Shown here: piece after piece, positions 33,008-58,600 of the stretch
How positions within the stretch are numbered: the first letter of the stretch is position 1
Layout of the letters: every line of letters starts with the position of its first letter
NCBI RefSeq assembly: GCF_023053635.1
Contig: NC_086179.1
Span: 1,998,001 to 2,062,000 of the forward strand
Reading direction: 5' to 3'
From: Elgaria multicarinata webbii
Taxonomy: Eukaryota; Chordata; Lepidosauria; Squamata; Anguidae
Length of the DNA stretch: 64,000 bases
The notes under the pieces: model-generated
The model's input: only the letters and a program-made list of their open reading frames with translations
What the model was told of the DNA's origin: nothing
Database searches by the model: none
Made by a program: the position numbers and the translations under genes

Positions 33008-33716
33008 CTGGGGGATACTTGGCTCAGCAACACTACAAACAAGAAGGATCTTGGAATTGTTGTAGATCGCAAGCTGAATAAGAGCCAACAGTGCGATATG
33101 GCTGCAAGAAAGGCAAATGCTATTTTGGGCTGCATTAATAGAAGAATAGCTTCCAAATCACGTGAGGTGCTGGTTCCTCTCTATTTGGCCCTGGTTAGGC
33201 CTCATCTAGAGTATTGCGTCCAGTTCTGGAGTCCACAATTCAAGAAGGACGCAGACAAGCTGGAGCGTGTTCAGAGGAGGGCAACCAGGATGATCAGGGG
33301 TCTGGAAACAAAGCCCTGTGAAGAGAGACTGAAAGAACTGGGCATGTTTAGCCCGGAGAAGAGAAGGCTGAGGGGAGACATGAGAGCACTCTTCAAATAC
33401 TGAAAAGGTTGTCACACAGAGGAGGGCCAGGATCTTTTCTCGATTCTCCCAGAGTGCAGGACATGGAATAACGGGCTCAAGTTAAAGGAAGCCAGATTCC
33501 GGCTGGACATAAGGAAAAACTTCCTGACTGTTAGAGCAGTACGGCAATGGAACCAGTTACCTAGGGAGGTTGTGGGCTCTCCCACCCTAGAGGCCTTCAA
33601 GAGGCAGCTGGACAACCATCTGTCAGGGATGCTTTAGGGTGGATCCCTGCACTGAGCAGGGGGTTGGACCCGATGGCCTTGTAGGCCCCTTCCAACTCTA
33701 CTATTCTATGACTCTG
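33008..33716 (+). mobile_element. CR1 LINE, 5'-truncated
   Basis: It reads [20 protein letters not shown] through [18 protein letters not shown] to an octamer-type tail. It ends about 580 bp before the ACR-C start codon. Confidence 0.92.
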
Positions 33717-34181
33717 ATTGTGTTGGGGAAGCAGGCATGTAAGGAGAGTCATAACCCCCCCCCCCCCATTTCCAGTGTGTCCTCTCCCCCAGGACAATCA
33801 TGCTCCGGCACCCTGCCAAAGAGCCATTTTGGCAGTCAGGAGCGCAATTTAAACTGTGCATAACCTGGGGGAAGTTGTTATCTGAACATGTGGATTTAAA
33901 CCTCTCCATCCCTGTGTGCTAAGCTCGGGTGTGTATGTGTGTGTGCATGCACACGGGTGTGCAACCCCTGATCTACCACCCATTGTCCTTTGCGACCCTC
34001 TGCCCACCCCTGGTTTAGGACCAAGAAAGAAGCGCTTTCTGCCGTGTCCACGACATGGGCTGCTCCTCGGCGGGGCTCCCAAGGCACCCTCAGCTTGGGC
34101 TCCTGGCCCAGAGGCTTCTATTGATGCTGCCAACACATTCCAGAGGAAAAAGAGAGCATTCAGGAAGCAGTGTGTTCTGAA

Positions 34182-34294
34182 TGATGTCATACTGCCTCCG
34201 TGCTGATTGGATGCGGCCGGGATCCGTGCATTTGTGATGTTAGGAGTCCCAGGAGAATGTGGTGATAGGAGAAGCATCTGGAGCCACGAGGAGG
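34182..34294 (+). promoter_or_regulatory. ACR-C proximal promoter with CRE-like sites
   Basis: TGATGTCA stands at 34182-34189, TGCTGATTGG (inverted CCAAT) at 34201, and TGATGTTA at 34235-34242. The second CRE-like site lies 60 bp before the ATG, against 66 bp in ACR-B, and the block between aligns (AATGTGG, AGCATC, GATGAGATGG). Function is inferred from conservation between paralogues. Confidence 0.55.
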
Positions 34295-47243
<12,949 letters not shown>

Positions 47244-47305
47244 TAAGTCCTAGCAAGTCCCTAAGAGGAGCGCCTGTGGCAGTTTATATATCGAATCCAG
47301 AAGGA

Positions 47306-47311
47306 AATAAA
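47306..47311 (+). promoter_or_regulatory. Polyadenylation signal of ACR-C
   Basis: AATAAA lies 63 bases after the ACR-C stop codon and is followed by a T-rich stretch. This implies a very short 3'UTR. Confidence 0.75.
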
Positions 47312-48202
47312 TTTATATTTGTTACACCGTGTGCAGCTGCCCACCTCCACACACACCGCCGGGTCGACTTAGGCCCACAGCCTTGGGGCCGGCCGACACC
47401 TCCTGCTCCTGCATACGCCCTAATGGCGGTGCGCAGCATGGGGGCAAATGGGTGAATGGCGGACACCCCGTTTTGTTTCCATGCTGCTTCTCGGAGGAGG
47501 CCCTCCGCAGAGAAAACAGGGCAGACGTTCACGTGGTGGACCTCTGAAGTACCCTGTAAACTGAGCAAGTATGATGAACCCATCTCACACGCCGGGGCGG
47601 ATGTTTAGGGCGAGGCGCTCCCATGGCCAAAGGCTCAGCCGGGGACTCCGTTGCGGAGGCGGGACCTGGAGATCCCTCTGCCTCATCGCAGGACAGGGCG
47701 CCACTCTCGCAGTGACGCCTGTCGTGTGCACGCAGCTGAACCGTTTGAGGCTACAGCTGACCTCCTGCTGAGATTCAAAAGTCTCGGTTTTCTCAAACTT
47801 TCTCAAACAAGCGCTTTGGCCTTGTTGACCTCCCCTGAGGGTGTTAATCCTAGAAAGTGGCAAGTATAAAATTTCGTATGTTGCTGTTGATCATGGCACG
47901 TCATCTATCCTGTAGCAAAATACTGAAATGAGTTCCAAACAGACATTCCACTGTCAATATCTGCTAAATATTCTGAGGATTTCTGGTGAATATTCCAGCA
48001 GAGGAAAGTTTCTAGGAGCAAAGTTGTTTCAGTTCCAGCTTGGGAGGGTATGAGGGGGCAGTGGGAGGGGGGAGAGCCAGAAGATGACAACGTGCCTTTC
48101 TAAAATACACCTTGTGTTGTTATGTCCTGATCTGAATCAGCCTTCCCCGACCTGGTCACCTTCAGAACTATTGGGACTGTAACTCCCGTCGTTTTCAGTC
48201 AC
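47312..48202. other. Downstream flank of ACR-C
   Basis: No gene. A palindromic-MITE half is visible near 48135-48195 (CAGCCTTCCCCGACCTGG). Confidence 0.4.
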
Positions 48203-48732
48203 TGGCTCAGTTCAGACAACACGTTTCTCAACAGTGGTTTCAGAACTCCATGGTGGTTTTACACCACCGGTGAGAAACGTGTTGTCTGGCAGGAAAACTC
48301 CACGCAATGGTAGAGTTTCTGTGGAAAACGCTTCATGCTGAACATCCACCCTGTGCAGAGTTCCTGCACAACCGTTGTGTTGCGTGTTGTGTGATGGGCT
48401 CCGTGGAGTTTCCCGTTGCGTTGACTTTCCCCACTGGCTACGGGGCTCCCTGGCCAGAGCGGCGAAAGGAGCGACTGCAGCTCTAGGAGAGCCACTAGGA
48501 TTGGGGTTTTTTGCAGCCATGGCTGATGGGATACCATCGGGAGGACCAGGGGAAGAAAGAGGACGGAGGAACTGTCAATCAAACATCGCAATGTATTTTA
48601 CTCAACTCCACGGTAGCCCAGTCACACAACAGTGGAGTTAGAACACGTTGTGTGGGGAGTAAACTCTAGAAACTCAACCCTTGAATGGACTTTTCACACT
48701 GCGTTGACTAATGTCTTGTCTGAACTGAGCCA
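48203..48732. mobile_element. MITE with TGGCTCAGTTCAGACAACAC ends
   Basis: The inverted ends TGGCTCAGTTCAGACAACAC / TGTCTTGTCTGAACTGAGCC bound 530 bp, with further inner inverted pieces (GAAACGTGTTGTCTG). The target duplication was not resolved. Confidence 0.7.
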
Positions 48733-48857
48733 TTCTGTCAGTTGCAGCGTAACGCATCCGGAAGGCTGATTTCAAATCCTCACTCAGCCCTGAAGCGGAA
48801 GCCCCTGGCTCAAGTCATCACCTCTCACCCTCACAGGGTTTCTCCGTGAAAAAAATA
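48733..48857 (+). mobile_element. Eroded tRNA-derived SINE, tentative
   Basis: TTCAAATCCTCACTCAGCC and CTCAAGTCATCACCTCTCA resemble the B-box region and body of the Sauria-type SINE at 59601. Confidence 0.4.
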
Positions 48858-49042
48858 CTGTATTTCTTCAATTCTAAGACACACTCCACCCCCCCGTATA
48901 AACATCTCTAAAAACGGGGTGCGTCTTAGAGTTGCGGGTGCGTTTATTATTTCTTAGAATCAACGTGTTTTTTTTCTGTCGGTGGTACTGAAATTAGCGT
49001 GCGTCTTACAATCGATGGCGTCTTAGAATTGAAGAAATACGG
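48858..49042. mobile_element. Palindromic MITE, long form (reverse of 10194)
   Basis: 185 bp with TA on both sides. The inner order is the reverse of the 10194 copy, and the length is the same. Confidence 0.85.
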
Positions 49043-49119
49043 TAAATGCAAAAAGAACCGTGAATGTTGGAAGTGAACTAGGAGTCATTTGTGCAGCAGC
49101 AGGTCATTCTCATCTTGCC

Positions 49120-49845
49120 AGAATCATAGAATCATAAAAGAGCAGAGTTGGAAGGGGCCTACAAGGCCATCAAGTCCAACCCCCTGCTCAATGCAGGAAT
49201 CCACCCTAAAGCATCCCTGACAGATGGTTGTCCAGCTGCCTCTTGAAGGCATCTAGTGTGGGAGAGCCCACAACCTCCCTAGGTCACTGGTTCCATTGTC
49301 GTACTGCTCTAACAGTCAGGAAGTTTTTCCTGATGTCCAGCTGGAATCTGGCTTCCTGACTTGAGCCCGTTATTTCGTCTCCTGCACTCTGGGAGGATCA
49401 AGAAGAGATCCTCGCCCTCCTCTGTGTGACTATCTTTCAAGTCCTTGAAGAGTGCTCTCATGTCTCCCCTCAATCTTCTCTTCTCCAGGCTAAACCTGCC
49501 CAGTTCTTTCAGTCTCTCTTCATAGGGCTTTGTTTCCAGACCCGATCATCCTGGTTGCCCTCCTCTGAACACGCTCCAGCTTGTCTGCGTCCTTCTTGAA
49601 TTGTGGAGCCCAGAACTGGATGTAATATTCAAGATGAGGCCTAACCAGGGCCGAATAGAGAGGAACCAGGACCTCACGTGATTTGGAAGCTATACTTCTA
49701 TTAATGCAGCCCAAAATAGCATTTGCCTTTCTTGCAGCCATATCGCACTGTTGGCTCCTATTCAGCTTGTGATCTACAACAATTCCAAGATCCTTCTCGT
49801 TTGTAGCATTGCTGAGCCAAGTATCCCCCATCTTGTAACTGTGCA
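49120..49845 (-). mobile_element. CR1 LINE, 5'-truncated
   Basis: The - strand reads [39 protein letters not shown], then the 3' end at the left. Confidence 0.93.
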
Positions 49846-50444
49846 GAGGGACAACGGAGTGAGAGGCGCAATGCCTGGATGGCCAAGAAGCGCTGTAACT
49901 TGGTCCAACACTGGCCAGAGCTTGTTGCTTAGGAGACCTGGTAGCCCCAGGTCCAAGCCACCCCTGCTGTCATGCCATTAACTTTTTCAAGACAAAAGGT
50001 CCAACCTCCAGGCTCAAAGGCATGGGAAGGCACCGGCCATTTGCGCTGGGCTCAGAGATGTGGCACTGAGGGCTGCTGGTGTTGGCCATGCCCCTTCCAG
50101 TGCGGGTCCTTGGGAAGTGGTTCTGTCAGGGTCAAAAGCCACCGAAGAGGTGCCACTTCTGATCCAGAGCCTGCTGGGGGCCCTGATATGACCCAGAAAT
50201 CATCAGCTGCCCCCTACCCCCCACCCGATGGCCTGGAGGAACAAGAAACTTAATTATGGCTTTCGGCAGGAACTTGTGGCAGAAATGCCTTAGGAAGGAA
50301 CGTAACTGGAGGGCAAAACTCGTATCATCCAACATGGGCTGCATAACAGCTGACGTATTTCACTGCCATTTGATGTGATGGACACTAACTTAATTTTTTT
50401 TAAAAATTACACCAATTACTGTCATGAAAATGCAAAAAAAAGGG
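49846..50444. other. Intergenic stretch, nothing recognised
   Basis: No exon or repeat assigned. Confidence 0.4.
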
Positions 50445-50870
50445 GGGCCCTTCCTGGATCAGAGCAGAGGCTTTTCTTGTCCAGCGTTCTGTGGCCAACC
50501 AAGTGCCCCAAAGGGAATCCCACAATCAGGACATGAGTGCAACAGCCTCCTCCTGCAGCTGTTCCTCAGGGTCTGGTACGCAGAGGAACGGCGTCTTGCA
50601 TCCTGAAGGTACCATGCTGCCCTCAGGGCTAGTAGCCACTGCTAGACTTCTCCTCTATGAATTCAGCTAAGCCCCCTTTAAATTCATCCAAATTGGTGGC
50701 CATCACCGCATCCTGTGGTAGCCAATTCCATTCTTTTAACTATCTGCTGTTGAAGGACTTCCTTTAATCTGTCCAGATCCTCCCACCAATCAGCTTCATG
50801 GGATGACCCCACAGGGTTGTAGTATTATGGGAGAGAGGGAGAAAAAGGTCTTCCTGTCCCTTGAGCCATC
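50445..50870 (-). mobile_element. CR1-B LINE, eroded
   Basis: GGTGGCCATCACCGCATCCT and GATCCTCCCACCAATCAGCT are CR1-B blocks in reverse. Confidence 0.75.
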
Positions 50871-50981
50871 TTCCGTGATCTCAAGATTCCTTTCCTGATC
50901 AGGCCCCATCAGGACATACGAGGTTAAGTTGGTTTTTTTTGCCCCAATACGCATCCTTTCTGCACTTACCTAAGTCTATCA

Positions 50982-51958
50982 TAGAATCATAGAATAGCAG
51001 AGTTGGAAGGGGCCCACAAGGCCATCGAGTCCAACCCCCTGCTCAATGCAGGAATCCACCCTAAAGCATCCCTGACAGATGGTTGTCCAGCTGCCTCTCG
51101 AAGGCCTCTAGTGTGGGAGAAGAGCCTACCACCTCCCTAGTTAACTGATTCCATTGTCGTACTGCTCTAACAGTCAGGAAGTTTTTCCTGATGTCCAGCT
51201 GGAATCTGGCTTCCTTTAACTTGAGCCTGTTATTCCGTGTCCTGCACTCTGGGAGGATCGAGAAGAGATCCTGGCCCTCCTCTGTGTGACAACCTTTCTA
51301 GTATTTGAAGAGTGCTCTCATGTCTCCCCTCAATCTTCTCTTCTCCAGGCTAAACATACCCAGTTCTTTCAGTCTCTCTTCATAGGGCTTTGTTTCCAGA
51401 CCCCTGATCATCCTGGTTGCCCTCCTCTGAACATGCTCCAACTTGTCTGCGTCCTTCTTGAATTGTGGAGCCCAGAACTGGACGCAATACTCTAGAGGAG
51501 GCCTAACCAGGGCCGAATAGAGAGGAACCAGGACCTCATGTGATTTGGAAGCTCTACTTCTATTAATGCAGCCCAAAATAGCATTTGCCTTTCTTGCAGC
51601 CATATTGCACTGTTGGCTCATAGTCAGCTTGCGATCTACATCAATTCCAAGATCCTTCTCGTTTGTAGTATTGCTGAGCCAAGTATCCCCCATCTTGTAA
51701 CTGTGCCTTTGGTTTCTATTTCCTAAATGTAGAACTTGGCATTGATCCCTATTCAATTTCATTCTGTTGTTTTCAGCCCAGCACTCCAGCCTATCAAGAT
51801 CACTTTGAAGTTTGTTTCTGTCTTCCAGGGTATTCGCTATTCCACCCAATTTTGTGTCATCTGCAACTTTGATCAGCGTTCCCTGCACCTCCTCGTCCAA
51901 ATCTTTAATAAAAATGTTGAAGAGCACTGGGCCCAGGACTGAGCCCTGCAGTACCCCA
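50982..51958 (-). mobile_element. CR1 LINE, longest copy of its family here
   Basis: The - strand reads MLFNIFIKDLDEEVQGTLIK, VADDTKLGGIANTLEDRNKL (RT palm) and on to the 3' end. 977 bp. Confidence 0.93.
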
Positions 51959-52539
51959 GGTACTCAATGGCCCTGATCCACAAGAGTGCCACCGAACGCT
52001 TCTGCCGGAGAGAAAGAACAGGAGAGGGCTGCTGCCTTTTATGCCCTGCTTCTGGACTTCCTAGAAGCATCTTGCTGGCCAGCGCGAGAAGCAGCGTGCC
52101 ACGTGAGACGGACTGTTGGCCCACGCAGCTCTTCTTACACAACACAGCCTCAGCCTCTTTGCTACCTCAGGGGGGACGCAAGAAAACTCATTGAAACTTT
52201 GTTCCGAGTCCTTTAATAACGATTTCTCAAGGTGGATGCCATCTACCGCTACTGGTGCTGAGGGCTCCCCAAGACGTGGGCCGGCTGCATCCGTGAGTCC
52301 AGCTCACACCAAAGGGTGCCTCCTCCCTTCTCAAGGGTAGGAAGCTGCTCCCGGACGTCTTCTCAGTCATCCACCACACAGGAACCCAGAACAGCAGGGC
52401 TGTTCTCAGTCAGGCTGCCTCCCTCCTGCACGGCCGCTGGTCACCTCCACGCAGGGGGTGCCGCTCTCCCAAGTCTCTGCGGAAACAGCAGCCTCTAGCT
52501 ACGTGAGGGAGCGGGACGAGGTCTTCCTATTCCCCGGGC
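51959..52539 (-). other. RABL2 3' flank and probable 3'UTR
   Basis: The part from about 52195 to 52539 is probably RABL2 3'UTR, judged from the ATTAAA at 52212. No repeat recognised. Confidence 0.45.
52212..52217 (-). promoter_or_regulatory. Candidate polyadenylation signal of RABL2
   Basis: ATTAAA on the - strand lies about 325 bases after the RABL2 stop and before the CR1 copy that ends at 51958. It is a variant signal; no canonical AATAAA is closer. Confidence 0.4.
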
Positions 52540-52620
52540 TCAGGTTGACGGGGGGCTTTCTTCTGAGCCATTCTCCTCCTTGTCAGATGAACCGTCCTCT
52601 TTCTTCTCCAGTTCAATATT
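52540..52620 (-). CDS. RABL2: RABL2 last coding exon
   Basis: It encodes [18 protein letters not shown], then SEESPPST and the stop. It is acidic and low complexity, like the C-terminus of human RABL2B. The acceptor is CCCCCTGTAG. It follows ...KELE of the previous exon in phase 0. Confidence 0.88.
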   Translation of the reverse strand, partial: NIELEKKEDGSSDKEENGSEESPPST

Positions 52621-55600
52621 CTACAGGGGGGGCGGGGGGGGCAGAAAGGAGAATGGTGGTCAGCAGCTGCCGAAGGGCAAGCCCCAGGCAACACTTTCCT
52701 GTACTTCAGCATGCTGGGGTTCAGTTTAGCACACACCATGGGGACACACCGGGTTCTCCTCACATAACCCCTCCTGTTCTTACCCTCCAATACAATCAGC
52801 CACTACAGGAGGCTGTAACTGGGAAGCGCCCCCCCCCCCCCGGCACTTCCAGACCTCGCCTGTAACATCCCTGACAGCTGGACAAACATCTGTCAGGGAT
52901 GCTTTAGGGTGGATTCCTGCATTGGGCAGGGGGTTGGACTCAATGGCCTTGTAGGCCCCTTCCAACTCTGCTATTCTATGGTTCTATGTGCCTTGGTTGC
53001 TTCCAGACTTAAGACTACAGTAATGCAGGCTGCCTTTACAGACTGTTCGGAAACTTCTACTGGTACACAATGCTGCTGCCAGGAGGCTCTGGCCCTATTC
53101 AGCGAACACTGTGCCAGCTACATTGGCCGCTTATTTGTTTCCAGGCTCAGTTTAAACTGATGGTTTTGAGCTTTAAACCTCGAGCAGTTTGGGACCAGGT
53201 TATCTGAAGGACCGACAGCACCTGTATGAACTTGCCCAGGCGCAGAGACTGGCCTTGGAGGCCCTGCTGTCCGGCCCGCTAAAAAGATCCATCAAGGAGT
53301 CCTTTTCACATTTCTGGAATTCTCTCCGTAAAGAAGTACTTGTGGCCTTGTCAGAGCCGGCTTTTAAGTGGGCCTTGAAAGCAACTTCCCCCAGCATATT
53401 ACCGACGTGTTCTGCATGTGGTTTCTTGGGATCCCTGGCCTTTGGCCTTTTCAGGACACAAGGAAAGACGCTGATGAAGATTAGGGGGAAAGACAGTCAG
53501 TCCTGTTTTCAGCCCCCATCCTATCATAAGATCATAGAATCATAGAATAGCAGAGTTGGAAGGGGCCTCCAAGGCCATCGAGTCCAACCCCCTGCTCAAT
53601 GCAGGAATCCACCCTAAAGCATCCCTGACAGATGGTTGTCCAGCTGCCTCTTGAATGCCTCTAGTGTGGGAGAGCCCACAACCTCCCTAGGTCACAGGTT
53701 CCATTGTCGTACTGCTCTAACAGTCAGGAAGTTTTTCCTGATGCCCAGCTGGAATCTGGCTTCCTGTCACTTGAGCCTGTTATTTCGTGTCCTGCACTCT
53801 GGGAGGATCAAGAAGAGATCCTGGCCCTCCTCTGTGTGACAACCTTTCTAGTAGTATTTGAAGAGTGCTCTCATGTCTCCCCTCCATCTTCTCTTCTCCA
53901 GGCTCAACAGGCCCAGTTCTTTCAGCCTCTCTTCATAGGGCTTTGTTTCCAGACTTCTGATCATCCTGGTTGCCCTCCTCTGAACATGCTCCAGCTTGTC
54001 TGCGTCCTTCTTGAAGTGTGGAGCCCAGAACTGGACATAATACTCTAGATGAGGCCCAACCAGGGCCGAATAGAGAGGAACCAATACCTCACATGATTTG
54101 GAAGCTAGACTTCTATTAATGCAGCCCAAAATAGCATTTGCCTTTCTTGCAGCCATATCGCACTGTTGGCTCATATTCAGCTTGCGATCTACAACAATTC
54201 TGAGGATGAACACCCAACAGAACCGGCATTTCCTCAGCCTCGCATAAGTCTGAGACCACAAAATCAGACGAGCGCCCTTTTAACAGTCCAGCCAGCTCCT
54301 TCTGGGGGTGGGATGGCGGCCACACTAGATTCTGGCTGCTTACATAAAGGCTCAGCTGGCCTTGCCTTGCTGCTGAGACAACATCCTTCTATGGTTCTAG
54401 CAGGGAACAGCACCAGCTACCAAAGCTCACTCTGAGCTATCTAGGGTCCTGTTTCAGCTACAATTTACAGGGCTTCTCCATTTAATCAGCCTGCCAAGCC
54501 TTCTGTAGTTCCCTGGACTGGATTCTGTGTCTGCCTAGACTTGACTGTTCTAACTAAACCAGTCTCTCCTTACTCAGATGTGACCTTGTCAGATGCCGCT
54601 GGTGTCCCCTGCAAGCCTCAGGTGACTGCAGAATGGGAAATCAGCTGCTGGTTTTGCCTGGTTTCTAGAATGTTTTGTGTTAATTTGTTTCAGTTGCTGC
54701 CCTATTTAATTAATTCTTCTGCCCCAGTACGGCGGGAGCCATTGCTGCTGTCACCCACTTTCTCTTTAGAAGCAGCAGCTTGCTTTTCTGTAGCAAAAGG
54801 AACAAGGAATCTGCTGCTTCAGCTATTTTTTCTTGCTTGTTCCTTAACAGCGGTGGATCTTGGCTTACATGACGAGAGGAGACAGGAAAAGCGCCCATTG
54901 CCAAAGTAAACAAGGAAAGTAAACAGCTGGAATAGCAGCCTGTTTTCTGGGGCTAGGAAAAAACAAGGTGCTGCTGCTGCTACAAAGGGGTGCGGGTGGC
55001 CTGGCAGACAGGCCCACAACTGTCCAGAAATACTTTTGTAAGCCGCCATGAGAGCCTTTTTTGGCTGAATGGCGGCATAAAAATGCTTAAATAAATAAAT
55101 AAAATAAGTAAAAGGAAGGGTGGAAAGAGAGCCCCGCAGCTGCAGCCACCTGCCGTGGCTTCAGAGTCAGAGGCAGGTGCAGGGAGGCTTGAGAGCAACT
55201 CAGCAGAAGGCCGCCCTCAAGCTCTGTCAGAGGGATGTGGAGGTGAGTCCCCAAAAGGAAGAGGTGCGTTCTCAGGAGGGCAGGGCCTGGGGGCGCCCTG
55301 ATGCAGCACACCAGGAAGGTTCTCGTACTTCTAGTTCCTTCAGGACTTCATCCATAAAATCCCCCGAATTCTGTTTGTAGGCAACAGCCAGCTTGATGGC
55401 GTCACTGAAGATCTGTGGAAGAGGCAGGGAGCCAATGAGAGAAGGAGAACTTCCCACCCCTCTGGAGGGTGGCTGCCAAGCCAGCTCCTCTCCCGTTTCT
55501 TCGCCCTAGGAAGGCAGCCCCAAGGACGGCCTCCTTGCCAGGCCGCAGCCCTCACCCACCTTCACCACATTGGTGCCATCTGCGGCAGACACAAAATAGA

Positions 55601-58600
55601 AGGGCAGGTTGAACTTCTGTGGGAAGTTGAAGCTTCTCTGAGTCACCTTCATGTCAGCTGGAGAAACAAAAGGGAAGGTGAGCGGTCAGGGAGGCATCGT
55701 ACAGAAAGCGTACGCAGCTCTGCGCAAGTCCCCGCTTAAAGCGGTGGACAAATGTAACGTCGGCGTGGTCATTGCCACGTTCTTTTCTCTCAGCAGCTGG
55801 GTTGTTTTGGACTGTAATTCTGGTTTTGTTCTGTTTTATTTGTTTTTATTTTAAGGATTTATATGCAAACTCGCAAGGACTGCTGTCTCTCTCTATAATA
55901 GGGGTTCTTAACCGGTGGGGTACGCCTCCCCAGGGGAGGTTTGGACCGACTGCAGGGGAGGTGTGAGTAGCCTCTCAACTATAAATTCTTTATTTTACAA
56001 GTACGTAGCAGCGCAGCTTGGCCCAACCTTATTTCTTTCTACTAATCTTGGGAGCTACGACGTAGCTCATTTGTACACCACGTGCGTTATCGTAGTTATC
56101 GTTACCTGCTACACATGCGTTAGCATTTGTGAAGAACAATCAATCTTTCAAGGCAAGTGACTGCTTTGTTCTAAGTCACTTTTTTCCCGGTTTATTGCAA
56201 AAAGTCGAGCTGGGCCGAAAGTGTTGATTGTTCCATTTGGGGGCATTTTGTGGAGGGGTGGGAGGAAAATGAAAACTCTGGAGAAAAAGGCTTGGGGAAG
56301 GAGAAATTTTCGGAGAATTTCTCCTTGGGGAAAGGGACAGGGTTTCCACCTTTTGAAGTTTAAGCAGTTGTTCCTTTTGTCTTTCATTTTTTTTCCTATT
56401 TTTAAAAGTGCCCCTTAAAAATGCAGCAGCCCAAGAGTTCTATCTGAATGCTGCTTGGAGTGGGTGAGGTCATGTGGTCTCCAACTGCTGGCCTAGGAGC
56501 ACAGGAGAAAAGGCCTACAGTAGGGTGACCCTATGGAAAGGAGGACCGGGCTCCTGTATCTTTAACAGTTGCATAGAAAAGGGAATTTCAGCAGGTGTCA
56601 TTTGTATATTTGGAGAACCTGGGGAAATTCCCTCTTCATCACAACAGTTAAAGCTGCAGGAGTCCTGCCCTCTTTAAAATCTGGTCACTCTAGTATAGCT
56701 CCTGCAGCTTTAACTGTTGTGATGAAGGGGGAATTTCACCAGGTTCTCCATATCTACAAATGACACCTGCTGAAATTCCCTTTTCTATGCAACTGTTAAA
56801 GATACAGGAGCCCGGTCCTCCTTTTCATAGGGTCACCCTAGCCTACAACTCCCAACATAGGCCTCTTCTCCCTAAACTTGACTGGATTGTGCGGCTGGGA
56901 TCTTCCAAGTGCTGAGGGGTGGTTTACAAACAAACAAACAAGACTCCTCCACAGTCAGCTACATAACTATTCATTGCTTGTGTTTGTGCTGCTTTCATTG
57001 AATATGCATTTTTTTTAGTCCAGAGACAGAACTAAAAAATGCAAACTCGTCCTGCCTAAGCCTAAATTTTGGGCCGTTAGCACATGGGAGGCGTGGGTCA
57101 TAAGATTTTTCACAAGGGAGGTGTGACACCAAAAAGGTTAAGAACCACTGCTCTATAAAACCCCTTAACGATGAATCATACATAGAATTTAAAACACTAA
57201 TAAATACAAACTGGTAGCCAATGTGGGAAAATCCACAGCCAATGGGTTTAAACCACCAGATATGCTGAATGGGCTGGGTTTTTGCCTGGCATCAGAAGGA
57301 CATCAGGGGGAGATCCTTGTGGAGGTCCGTCCCCATACTGGGCACCATAATTACGATGGCTCTCTCAAATGACCTCAGGAGGAGGGACTCCCAACTGTTT
57401 TATTATTTATTTATTTACAATATTTATATACCGCTCCCCACTGAAAATTTTGGAGTGGTTTACAAGATAAAATGAAAATAAAAACAGAATAAAACACTTA
57501 AAAACAGATCTTAAAAGAAGCAAATACAGTGACTCCTGGTTGGACATTAAGGAAAGGCTTCCTGGAATAATGATGTTTTCAGGAGGCGCTGAAAGGAGTA
57601 CAAAGTTGGCGCCTGCCTGACCTCCGGAGGCAGGGAATTCCACAGGGGAATTTCACCCTAAGGGATCACAAAATGCCACAGTGTGGAGTGCCCCTGTTCA
57701 GCGTGACAGCCAGCCAGTCAGCCGTGTCCTTTTCCAGAGTACACTATTCCATCCCCTGATTTTTATCCCCTCCCCACCCACTAGACATCAGCTGGTATGC
57801 TGTGCCCCTGAGCATGCTCAGTCCTCACTTTTCCCCTTCCCTTAGGTCAGGGGGTGAGCAACCTGTGGGCCTCCAGATGTTTTGGCCTACAGCCCCCGTA
57901 ATCCCTCATCCTTGGTTATGGTAGCTAAGGCCGATGGGAGTCGTGGGCCAAAATATATGGAGGGCCGCAAGGTGACCTGCCCCATCTTACGCCCCCCCCC
58001 AACCCTAAAGTCACTGTTGCATTTCTGCAACTTTAGAAAGTAATCCTCACCCCTGCTGACAACCGGCTGAGTGGGGTTAAGAGAAGGCAGAAGGGCTGCC
58101 CCACTGGTGGGGCCGCGTTCTGCCCCCGGCAACCCCGCGATGGCCGTGGCCAGCTCTGCAGGTGTCAAGAGTCCCCACTGGTGCTATGGGCCAGTCCAGG
58201 GAGCAGCCTCACATTCGCCACATCCAACATTCTCTCGCTCCCCCCCGCCCCGCCCCCAAGTGGGTCCCTTAATGACACCAGCTGGAAGCTGGCATAATTC
58301 CCACCCGCCCACTCCACCCTGCAACGGTTCCATTGGGTTTCAAACAATAGCTCCCAAAGAAAACCTAAAATGTACTTCCAGCATTCACAGCGAGACAAAG
58401 CAGTGGCAGTGGCTTCCGATCACCCACACCTGCCCTGCCCTGCCCTGCCCTGCCCTGCCCTGCCCCAATCCCGCAGAGCCCCTGGGCGTGAGGAGGCCCA
58501 CCGTCAATCTTGTTGGCAACCACGATGCAGGGGATCCGGGGCCGGAATTCACGCAGCTCCTTGTACCAACTGCTCAGGTTCTTGTAGGTGACTTTCCTCT

